In this document: positions 7,245 to 13,845 of the stretch, piece after piece
Layout of the letters: the number at the start of each line of letters is the position of its first letter
Position numbering within the stretch: the first letter of the stretch is position 1
DNA from: JAPLDA01 sp043783155
Lineage (GTDB): Bacteria > Bacteroidota > Bacteroidia > AKYH767-A > 2013-40CM-41-45
DNA: 15,665 nt
NCBI GenBank assembly: GCA_043783155.1
Contig: JAYVZS010000032.1
Coordinates: 1 to 15,665, forward strand
Direction of reading: 5' to 3'
The notes under the pieces: model-generated
Databases searched by the model: none
What the model saw: only the letters and a program-made list of their open reading frames with translations
Told to the model about the DNA's origin: nothing
Program-made: the position numbers and the translations under genes

Positions 7245-8033
7245 TTAATGAATGACGTTTAACTTCTGTGTATCGGTTTTCCCGTCCACTTGCAAACGAA
7301 CCAGGTAATTTCCGTTAGGTAATGCTGCCGTACTGAATTGCTTTGTAACTAAACCGTATTGCTTTTCATCCATAATCAACGCAACTTGTTTTCCAGAAAT
7401 GTCCGCAACATCAATCAGTAAATTAGAAGTTTTTTTCAAATTAAGATTGATGGTAATATTGTCGTTTGCTGGATTTGGAAATACCCTGAAAGAAGAAACT
7501 AAACCCGATAAATCATTCATGCCCGATGGATTCATCGCATGATAAAGAGCCATAATTGAATCTCTCATAATAGTCGTGTCACTGGTGCTGAAACTTAATG
7601 TAGAAAACATTACACGATGGTCTATACCACCAAGCAATACGACTGTTGGCATACCGAAACCTCCATAGTGAGCGACTTGTGCTGAACCACTATCATAGGG
7701 CATATACAATGGAAGTCCATTTGAAAATACCCATGTTGACGAATAAGAACATGTTGTTGAATTGTTGTATGGGAACGCATAAGCCCTTACCATATCAGGA
7801 TATTGATCGTTTACATTGTTTGCCATCGCTTGTATTTTTTGAGCAGGCGGCGGACAAGCACCACAATTGGGCATATAGAAATGAATCAGTACAGCTTTGC
7901 CTGCATTTAAGTCATCAAACAGGTGATGATAGTTCCCGTTGCAGTCAAGCCCGGCAAAGTCCATTGCCGTTTGTGCTTTGGAAATCGTAAGAACGAGCAT
8001 TAAAGCAGTTGAGAGTGAAATTATTTTTTTCAT
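7245..8033 (-). CDS. Secreted thioredoxin-like (TlpA/redoxin type) protein with T9SS tail
   Basis: The protein has 262 residues. A signal peptide ends at about 20 (ISKA|Q). The thioredoxin fold covers about 22-170, with the redox motif CGAC (57-60) in FYMPNCGACPPPA and the cis-proline loop GFGMPTVV (Pro129). A further Cys95 and Cys31 are present. The layout resembles the TlpA/AhpC-TSA group, which reduces or reshuffles disulfides or helps copper insertion in exported proteins. The T9SS tail begins at about 184 (FRVFPNPANDNITINL) and ends in TQKLNVIH, so the protein should work outside the cell or on its surface. It is the first gene of the five-gene run. A weak promoter match precedes it, and its stop nearly touches the next start. 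It is a paralogue of the gene at 8815-9582. Fold and motif are clear; the specific substrate is not. Confidence 0.92.
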   Translation of the reverse strand: MKKIISLSTALMLVLTISKAQTAMDFAGLDCNGNYHHLFDDLNAGKAVLIHFYMPNCGACPPPAQKIQAMANNVNDQYPDMVRAYAFPYNNSTTCSYSSTWVFSNGLPLYMPYDSGSAQVAHYGGFGMPTVVLLGGIDHRVMFSTLSFSTSDTTIMRDSIMALYHAMNPSGMNDLSGLVSSFRVFPNPANDNITINLNLKKTSNLLIDVADISGKQVALIMDEKQYGLVTKQFSTAALPNGNYLVRLQVDGKTDTQKLNVIH

Positions 8034-8059
8034 TTTGATTGACTTTTATGAATGATTTA

Positions 8060-8090
8060 GCAATTTAATTCGACGAAGATCATTATGAAA
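8060..8090 (-). promoter_or_regulatory. Possible promoter of the multicopper oxidase operon
   Basis: On the minus strand TTTC (8087-8090) and TAAATTGC (8060-8067) are separated by 19 bases. This is the spacing of the Bacteroidota TTTG-N19-TAnnTTTG promoter, but both boxes have mismatches. It sits 27 bases upstream of the first gene and downstream of the terminator at 8118-8146. A low-confidence call. Confidence 0.3.
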
Positions 8091-8117
8091 CGTGTTCTGG
8101 AAAATACATAGAACACC

Positions 8118-8146
8118 AAAAACCGAAGCACATTTTATGTGTCGGC
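8118..8146 (-). terminator. Rho-independent terminator of the HYC_CC_PP-like gene
   Basis: On the minus strand an imperfect hairpin pairs CCGACACAT with ATGTGCTTCGG around an AAA loop and is followed by TTTTT (8122 down to 8118). It lies just after the stop codon of the gene at 8167-8553 and separates it from the five-gene run below. Confidence 0.65.
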
Positions 8147-8166
8147 TTTCAAAAAAATGCAGAGAA

Positions 8167-8553
8167 TTAAATACGGAAAACGCTGTTGGCTAAATAAACA
8201 GGTTGTTTACTTTTAAAAGGTGGCGCATGGTAATTGGTAAAATCAAACACTACTATTTGAGGAGCCCATTTCGGAACTGCAACAGAAAAAAAGGAATCGA
8301 AATACCTTACAAAATCCGTCACTGGAATAACAATCTGAGAAGCGGTTTTATGATTCTCAGTAAGCTTTACTTTGACATGAACATCTTTGCAGCAACCTGC
8401 AGGCATTTTTTTGCTGCATAGACATCTCTTTTCATGAGATGAATCAAAGGCAACAATCCTTACTTTTTTACCACACCAATGCAAATTCATATTGACTCCG
8501 ATGGATGGCACCGAGTACAAAAAACATAATAGTATGACAGCTATTTTTTTCAA
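8167..8553 (-). CDS. HYC_CC_PP-like small secreted metal-associated protein
   Basis: The protein has 128 residues. Translation starts with TTG (8551-8553). The frame has no ATG before a stop at 8575-8577, and MKKIAVILLCFLYSVPSIG is a convincing signal peptide, so TTG is very likely the real start. The three family landmarks are present: HWC (25-27, where the family name has HYC), CC in PAGCCKD (54-55) and PP in HAPPF (111-112). There is also a CLC pair (44-46). This Bacteroidota family is small, exported and rich in Cys and His, and is often found near copper or heavy-metal genes, as here. Its biochemical role is not established; metal binding is the natural inference. A very good promoter match lies just upstream and a terminator follows, so it is a single-gene unit. 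It is divergent from the thioredoxin-like gene at 8815. Confidence 0.8.
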   Translation of the reverse strand: MKKIAVILLCFLYSVPSIGVNMNLHWCGKKVRIVAFDSSHEKRCLCSKKMPAGCCKDVHVKVKLTENHKTASQIVIPVTDFVRYFDSFFSVAVPKWAPQIVVFDFTNYHAPPFKSKQPVYLANSVFRI

Positions 8554-8575
8554 TTGAACTTTATCTTCAGAATAT

Positions 8576-8606
8576 CAAAGGTAATTAATTATTAATGGCA
8601 TCCAAA
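8576..8606 (-). promoter_or_regulatory. Bacteroidota-type promoter of the HYC_CC_PP-like gene
   Basis: On the minus strand TTTG (8603-8606), 19 bases, then TACCTTTG (8576-8583) match the consensus TTTG-N19-TAnnTTTG at every defined position. The -7 box lies 22 bases before the TTG start, giving a short leader. Confidence 0.7.
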
Positions 8607-8760
8607 AATGATGAAATGAAGTGAGACAAAGTGAAAACCCCAACTATTTCTATCTTTCCCTATGGGATAAGCTGGGAACAATTAACATTAGATCAACCTG
8701 CCTGTTTTGAAAAGAAATGACTCTTGGCAGTTCAACAAAAGAAACCAATATCACCGGCAT

Positions 8761-8791
8761 ATTGATTCTGAGTAAATTATTTTTATATTTA
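8761..8791 (+). promoter_or_regulatory. Probable promoter of the second thioredoxin-like gene
   Basis: ATTG (8761-8764), 19 bases, then TATATTTA (8784-8791) approximate the Bacteroidota consensus TTTG-N19-TAnnTTTG with one mismatch in each box. The start codon is 23 bases downstream. It faces away from the promoter at 8576-8606. Confidence 0.45.
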
Positions 8792-8814
8792 CCGTCAAAT
8801 AAAACTAATCAGAC

Positions 8815-9582
8815 ATGAAAAAACTACTACTTACTTTAGTATCATCATTTGCTGTCCTCGTGACTTCGGCACAGACAGCTCCCGATTTCACTGCAACAGA
8901 TTGCAATGGAACTTCCCACAATCTTTATACTGAAATTGGACAAGGTAAAGTGATTGTACTTGTATGGGTAATGCCTTGCGGTGCGTGTACCGGGCCCGGA
9001 CTTACTGCCTATAACATTGTTCAGAGTTATGCTTCTTCCAATGTCCTTTATTACCTTATTGATGATGCAGGAAATACAGCATGTACTTCGCTCGCAACCT
9101 GGGCAACCAGCAGCGGCATTGGAACAAATCGTGTAACCTTTTCTACTTCTTCTATTACGGAATCGAGTTATGGGGGCATTGGAATGCCTCATATAGCAGT
9201 AGTAGGTCCCAATGCGGACTTTTACTTCAACGCACTTAACACTGCTGCCGGAAATTCAACGAACATTCAGAATGCAATCAATTCGGCGTTAGCCGCGACT
9301 GGCATTAAAGAAAACAGCGACAATGCTTTTCAATTGATGGTGTTTCCATCACTATCCGCAAATTCTGTTAAGGTAACTTATTCGCTTAAAGAATCCGCTA
9401 CCGTTATTTTAGATATTCTGAATGAAGCCGGACAATTGGTAAGCAAGAAAGATTTAGGCAAACAATCAGCAGGCGATTATACGTCCGATTTTGATATAGC
9501 CGGAACGGCATCCGGAATTTATTTTATGCGTTTCTCTGTAGCGAACAATTCCAAAACTGTAAAGTTCGTTGTTTCACACTAA
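8815..9582 (+). CDS. Second secreted thioredoxin-like protein with T9SS tail
   Basis: The protein has 255 residues. A signal peptide ends at about 19 (TSA|QTAPDF). A thioredoxin fold follows at about 22-165, with the redox motif CGAC (55-58) in WVMPCGACTGPG and the cis-proline loop GIGMPHIAVV (Pro125). Cys30 and Cys90 match extra cysteines of the paralogue at 7245-8033, and the opening phrase DCNG is shared. The T9SS tail starts at about 170; its first motif is degenerate (MVFPSLSANSVKV instead of FPNP), but the end (GIYFMRFSVANNSKTVKFVV) is normal. It may form, use or exchange disulfides in exported proteins. The conserved His after the cis-Pro (MPH) differs from the paralogue (MPT), so the two may prefer different substrates or metals. 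It is followed by a strong terminator. The fold is secure and the role inferred. Confidence 0.9.
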   Translation: MKKLLLTLVSSFAVLVTSAQTAPDFTATDCNGTSHNLYTEIGQGKVIVLVWVMPCGACTGPGLTAYNIVQSYASSNVLYYLIDDAGNTACTSLATWATSSGIGTNRVTFSTSSITESSYGGIGMPHIAVVGPNADFYFNALNTAAGNSTNIQNAINSALAATGIKENSDNAFQLMVFPSLSANSVKVTYSLKESATVILDILNEAGQLVSKKDLGKQSAGDYTSDFDIAGTASGIYFMRFSVANNSKTVKFVVSH

Positions 9583-9602
9583 GCTATTTTGTTTTATAAA
9601 TT

Positions 9603-9641
9603 AACAACCTGCAATACTATTAATTGCAGGTTGTTTTGTTT
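9603..9641 (+). terminator. Rho-independent terminator after the thioredoxin-like gene
   Basis: A perfect 13-base-pair stem (9603-9615 with 9623-9635) encloses a 7-base loop and is followed by TTTTGTTT. It begins 20 bases after the stop at 9582. A TTG inside the right arm (9624) opens the next reading frame, but that start would lie within the terminator and is unlikely to be used. Confidence 0.85.
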
Positions 9642-9656
9642 CAACACAAAAGTAAA

Positions 9657-10793
9657 ATGAGAATGAGAAATATAATTGTTTTGCTTTCAATCCTTATCAT
9701 GAAATGCGGTTTCGTGATGGCACAGTGTTGCGCAGGCGGAAGCGGAAGCCCGATTGCCGGTGGCGCGTCTCAGGGAGTGTTGCTGGAAAGACAGATAGAC
9801 GTTAATACAAACTTTCAATTCATCAGTACAAATAAATTTTACCGGAAAGATGTGCTGGCACCTGACTCGGCGAGAACTTTCGATAGCTTCAACAGCACGT
9901 ATGAGTACTTCAAGCTGGCGTATGGGTTGACGAAAAATTTTACTTTCTCAGTTGAAAGCGGTTATTACTTTAAGAAAAGGGAAGTCGGCTTGGAAAAAAA
10001 TCCAGCTACAACATATGAAGCAAAAGGCATAGGTGATTTAATTCTGTTTCCACGTTACGATGTAATTAACTGGACGGAAGAAAAATACCGTACGGAAGTA
10101 ACCCTTGGGGTAGGATTCAAAATTCCATTGGGCAGTTACAATGATTCAACGGGAAACATAGAACCATTTTCCGGGCAAACATATTACGTTTCAAAACCAA
10201 CGTCAGTTCAATTATCATCAGGAGCGCAAGACATTATTTTTTACACCTTCCTATATAGAGGATACACTGAACACAACTTTCGAATCTTCGCAAATGCGAT
10301 GTACATTAAGAAAGGATGGAATCCCAATGGCGAAAAATTAGGTGACTTTGCAAGCGTTGCACTTTTCGCAGGAAAATCTTTTTTCAACCATCTTGGAATC
10401 ACCTTACAAACAAGGTATGAGTGGGTAGATAAAATGAAAATCAATGAAAACATTCTACTTTTCGGCAGACCTTCAAATTACTTTCCTGAAGCAACCGGGT
10501 ATAAAAAAATTTACATCACTCCGCAAGTAAGTTACACAAAAGGGAAATTTACGATTTATGCCTCCAATGATTTTCCGGTTTATCAATATATAAACAGCAG
10601 TGAGTTTTATACGCAAGTTGGTTCACAGCATCAAACAACTGTAGGAATGTCTTTTCGCTTCTTTGCTGTTGGTCCGCTTGTAAAACCTGTTAAGGGCACA
10701 GGCAAATTCTATTGTCCAATGCACCCCGAAGAAATTTCCGACAAGCCAGCCAAATGTCCTAAGTGTGGAATGGATTTAGAAAAAATAAAATAA
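9657..10793 (+). CDS. Outer-membrane barrel-like protein with C-terminal heavy-metal-binding domain
   Basis: The chosen start is the ATG at 9657 (MRMRNIIVLLSILIMKCGFV), 378 residues; ATG 9663 is also possible. The upstream TTG at 9624 lies in a terminator stem. A signal peptide ends near VMAQ, followed by CCAGGSGSPIAGGASQG. About 300 residues of alternating, aromatic-rich beta strands follow (for example FKLAYGLTKNFTFSVESGYY, YRTEVTLGVGFKIPLGSY), as in outer-membrane beta-barrel or transporter-type proteins. The last strand ends near TTVGMSFRFF. After a short linker comes a heavy-metal-binding module, FYCPMHPEEI...CPKCGMDL, like the YHS-related domain found in copper and cobalt-zinc-cadmium efflux proteins. 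The Cys, His and Met residues of that module are all present. The protein may sense, bind or help move metal at the outer membrane. The barrel's substrate is unknown. A fusion of a barrel to this module is unusual. Confidence 0.85.
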   Translation: MRMRNIIVLLSILIMKCGFVMAQCCAGGSGSPIAGGASQGVLLERQIDVNTNFQFISTNKFYRKDVLAPDSARTFDSFNSTYEYFKLAYGLTKNFTFSVESGYYFKKREVGLEKNPATTYEAKGIGDLILFPRYDVINWTEEKYRTEVTLGVGFKIPLGSYNDSTGNIEPFSGQTYYVSKPTSVQLSSGAQDIIFYTFLYRGYTEHNFRIFANAMYIKKGWNPNGEKLGDFASVALFAGKSFFNHLGITLQTRYEWVDKMKINENILLFGRPSNYFPEATGYKKIYITPQVSYTKGKFTIYASNDFPVYQYINSSEFYTQVGSQHQTTVGMSFRFFAVGPLVKPVKGTGKFYCPMHPEEISDKPAKCPKCGMDLEKIK

Positions 10794-11009
10794 TTTCGGC
10801 CAATACGAATGCGTTGTTGAATGCGATTCCAATAATGAATGCACGGCTTGCATTAATTAACTGTCCTGTTTGCCTCGTCCGCGGTACAGCACTATTTTTA
10901 TTTTAAAGAGAAAGGATAAGATGCCTTATATTTGAACTCGGAACATCAGCACTTATTTCTGTTTGACGAAATTCCCGGATTGTCAATTTAATTTTTAAAA
11001 TTCGCTCGT
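10794..11009. other. Intergenic region with hairpin and promoter
   Basis: No gene is seen. A hairpin at 10833-10859 pairs AATGCA with TGCATT around a 5-base loop, extended by TAAT/ATTA beyond one mismatch. It lacks a T-run, so it is at best a weak terminator for the barrel gene. The promoter match for the protease gene follows at 10927-10934. Confidence 0.5.
10927..10934 (+). promoter_or_regulatory. Possible -7 box of the subtilisin-like protease gene
   Basis: TATATTTG matches the Bacteroidota -7 element TAnnTTTG exactly. No good TTTG is found 19 bases upstream; TTTA at 10902-10905 is the nearest. The leader would be about 70 bases. Confidence 0.4.
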
Positions 11010-13763
11010 ATGAAAAAAATAATTTGTCTGCTTGGTATAATCTCCTGCATCGGCCTTTCCAAATGGTCGATTGCGCAAAATGTATACAAAGATTATTGGG
11101 ACGGACAGCTTTACCTGAAACTGAAAAATGATGTGCACGTTACGTTGCCTGTGTACGATGCTGCGCATCCCTCAGTTCCGAAAATTCTATCGTCCTTGAT
11201 TTACAGGTTTGAGATTTATTCCGTGCATCCTGCATTTCCGTTACTCAAAACAACCGAACTTCAGCATACGTATAAAATTTTATTTCATGAAAAGGGTCAA
11301 ACGGATCTTCTGATAAAGACGCTTGGTGAAATTGGAATTGTAGAGTACGCGGAAAAAATTCCTGTCCGCAGAATTGTGTTAACACCCAATGATCCGTTAA
11401 CTGTGAATCAATATGCAATCACGAATATCAATGCTCAAAATGCCTGGAGCTTGAGCACTGGAAGAAGAAGCGTAAAAGTGGCAATCGTAGATGATGAAGT
11501 ACGATTGGATCACGAAGATCTTACTGCCAATCGTTGGGTGAACCCGAATGAAATTCCAAACAACGGAATAGACGATGATGGTGATGGTTACATTGATGAT
11601 GTAAATGGGTATGATGTAGCCGATATGGATCCTGATCCGAACCCGCCGCCAACTGCGACCAATAGTTTTCAAACACATGGCACTCATTGCGCGGGAATTG
11701 CTGATGCAGTTGGTAATAACAGCACCGGTATTGCCTCCATCGGTTTCGGTCTTAGTTTGATAGGTGTTAAATGCAACCCGGATACTATTACTTCTGCTTC
11801 TCTTATCTATTATGCAATGGAAGGAGTGCAATATGCCATTGCCGCGAATGCAGATGTGATCAGCATGTCGTGGGGTGGCGATGGTTTCAGTATAACAGAT
11901 CAAAATGTTTTTGACGCTGCTTGGGCGCAGGGAATTGTTATGGTTGCTGCTGCAGGTAACAATAGTTCAAGTACAATTTTTTATCCTGCCGGATATAATC
12001 ATATCGTTTCTGTTGGTTCTACCACCAACACAGATGTGATCTCGGGGTTTTCAGATTTCGGCTCATGGGTATCAGTGATGGCTCCCGGATCAGGTATCTA
12101 CAGCACATTGGCCGGCTCCAACAGTTCATACGGTTATCTCAGCGGCACATCCATGGCTACACCAATGGTGGCGGGTTTGTGCGGACTCATAAAATCATAC
12201 GACACCTTACTTACCAATGCGCAAATTGTAAGTTGCCTGGAAAGTTCATGTGATAATATTGATGCACAGAATCCCGGATTCATCGGTCAGATGGGTTCAG
12301 GAAGAATCAATGCATTTGCGGCACTGCAATGCTCCAACCCGGTCGCTCTTCCGGTCGCACAATTTACTTCTTTGAATCCGTTCAGTTGCACCGGCACGGT
12401 TTCCTTTACGAATATGTCGCTGTCGAACCCGACTCAGTGGTTTTGGAATTTCGGCGACGGAGATACTTCTGAGGTGCAAAATCCCACACATACTTATTCA
12501 GCAACTGGTCACTATACTATCAGGTTAATTGCAACCAATGGAAACGGTAGCGATACCAGCACTCGAACAGATTATGTGGTGATCAGTCTTCCGACTGCGC
12601 CCGTTGCAGGATCAGCGACAATTTGCGGAGGAACTGCTGCAACATTAAACGCGACAGGAGCAGACAGTCTTTACTGGTTTACACATCCCTCCGGGGGAAC
12701 GCATGTTGCTGCCGGGCCAACATTCGTAACTCCTGCGTTAAATGGCAGTTCAACTTTTTATGTTGAAAGCGATGTTTACAGTGTTGTTCAATCTATGGGT
12801 CCAACTGACAGTACATTCGGTACGGGATCTTATTTCAGGATGAATAATTACCATGATCTTCGCTTTGATTGTTATACAACCTCTACTTTATTGTCTGTAA
12901 AAGTATATGCAGAAACTTCCGGAAGCAGAACGATCACACTCATTCAAAACGGAGTTGTGATCCAATCGGCTACGATGAATATTCCGGCCGGTGTTAGTAT
13001 TGTCCCGCTCCATTTTAGTCTCCCTGCAGCTTTCAATCTCGAATTGGGAATGGAAGGAAATGTTGATCTTTTCAGAAATGACGGCGGTGCCGCTTTTCCG
13101 TATACAATCCCAGGACTTATTTCTATCAACGGAACCAATGCAGCCAACACTGGATTTTATTATTATTTTTACGACTGGCAGGTACAGGCGTCTCCATGCA
13201 TCAGTACAAGAATCCCGGTTGATGTTTCAGTGGTGCCAAGTCCGATCGCAACTTTCACAAGATCTTTTTCCGCGGATACAGTTCTCTTTACTGATGGCTC
13301 AGTGAATGCAACAAGTCGGGCATGGAATTTTGGTGATACTGCTTCAGGAGTAAATGATACATCGACGATGCAAAATCCAATTCACTTGTTTTCATCAAAC
13401 GGATTATACAACGTATGCCTGCGTGTTTCAGGAGTTATGGGATGCAGCGATTCAACCTGTCAGTTAATGCTCATTAGCACGCTTGGCTCAACAGTTATCG
13501 ATTCGCACAACTATGTTTCTATATTCCCGAATCCGACCACTGATCTTGTCACCCTCTCTTTCTCGCTTTTGAATACAGAAAATGTAACCATTGAATTGGT
13601 GAACACGCTTGGTCAGCGTGTTTATTCTTCCTTACACGATCGATTGCCTGCCGGCAAATCGCAGGTGGAAATAGTAACAGCAAATCTGTCGTCAGGTGTC
13701 TACCAGCTACTCATACGAACGGATGAGCATTTGCAAATGGATAAATTATTTATCACGCGATAA
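11010..13763 (+). CDS. Secreted subtilisin-like (S8) serine protease with PKD domains and T9SS tail
   Basis: The protein has 917 residues. A signal peptide ends at about 22 (SIAQ). A probable inhibitory propeptide spans about 24-125. The S8 catalytic domain covers about 130-440: Asp161 in VAIVDDEV, His223 in THGTHCAG, the oxyanion-hole Asn317 in AAAGNNSS, and Ser381 in LSGTSMATPMVAGL. An insertion, GIDDDGDGYIDDVNG (187-200), is a calcium-binding-type loop common in exported Bacteroidota subtilases. A PKD domain follows at about 448-527 (WFWNFGDGD). An Ig-like domain (about 528-590) and a jelly-roll-like stretch (about 590-740) come next, then a second PKD domain (about 745-825, AWNFGDTASG). 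The T9SS tail starts at about 836 (VSIFPNPTTDLVTLSF) and ends in DKLFITR. The protein should degrade proteins outside the cell. The usual D-T/S-G around the catalytic Asp is D-D-E here; all other catalytic residues are intact, so activity is still expected. It is transcribed alone, towards the M43 gene. Confidence 0.95.
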   Translation: MKKIICLLGIISCIGLSKWSIAQNVYKDYWDGQLYLKLKNDVHVTLPVYDAAHPSVPKILSSLIYRFEIYSVHPAFPLLKTTELQHTYKILFHEKGQTDLLIKTLGEIGIVEYAEKIPVRRIVLTPNDPLTVNQYAITNINAQNAWSLSTGRRSVKVAIVDDEVRLDHEDLTANRWVNPNEIPNNGIDDDGDGYIDDVNGYDVADMDPDPNPPPTATNSFQTHGTHCAGIADAVGNNSTGIASIGFGLSLIGVKCNPDTITSASLIYYAMEGVQYAIAANADVISMSWGGDGFSITDQNVFDAAWAQGIVMVAAAGNNSSSTIFYPAGYNHIVSVGSTTNTDVISGFSDFGSWVSVMAPGSGIYSTLAGSNSSYGYLSGTSMATPMVAGLCGLIKSYDTLLTNAQIVSCLESSCDNIDAQNPGFIGQMGSGRINAFAALQCSNPVALPVAQFTSLNPFSCTGTVSFTNMSLSNPTQWFWNFGDGDTSEVQNPTHTYSATGHYTIRLIATNGNGSDTSTRTDYVVISLPTAPVAGSATICGGTAATLNATGADSLYWFTHPSGGTHVAAGPTFVTPALNGSSTFYVESDVYSVVQSMGPTDSTFGTGSYFRMNNYHDLRFDCYTTSTLLSVKVYAETSGSRTITLIQNGVVIQSATMNIPAGVSIVPLHFSLPAAFNLELGMEGNVDLFRNDGGAAFPYTIPGLISINGTNAANTGFYYYFYDWQVQASPCISTRIPVDVSVVPSPIATFTRSFSADTVLFTDGSVNATSRAWNFGDTASGVNDTSTMQNPIHLFSSNGLYNVCLRVSGVMGCSDSTCQLMLISTLGSTVIDSHNYVSIFPNPTTDLVTLSFSLLNTENVTIELVNTLGQRVYSSLHDRLPAGKSQVEIVTANLSSGVYQLLIRTDEHLQMDKLFITR

Positions 13764-13776
13764 AATGAACCGGTTG

Positions 13777-13818
13777 AAAAGAAAGCGTCCCGTTTATAAA
13801 CGGGACGCTTTCCTTTTC
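13777..13818. terminator. Bidirectional terminator between convergent protease genes
   Basis: A perfect inverted repeat, 15 bases per arm (GAAAGCGTCCCGTTT at 13781-13795 and its complement at 13798-13812), lies between two convergent genes. It is preceded by AAAA and followed by CCTTTT, giving a T-run on each strand. It should stop transcription from both sides. Confidence 0.85.
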
Positions 13819-13845
13819 ACTGATATTTTTTTCTCTTACCCGGTT

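Noticed and set aside
8717..8817. Short plus-strand frame ending over the start codon of the thioredoxin-like gene
   Set aside because: About 33 codons, overlapping the probable promoter, with no recognisable features.
9624..9656. TTG start that would extend the barrel protein by 11 residues
   Set aside because: It lies inside the right arm of a perfect 13-base-pair terminator, and the extension is polar and would spoil the signal peptide that begins at 9657.
11397..11903. Long minus-strand frame (168 codons) within the subtilisin-like gene
   Set aside because: It is antisense to the catalytic domain of a clear protease, and its composition is low in meaning (Ile/Arg-rich) with no motif.
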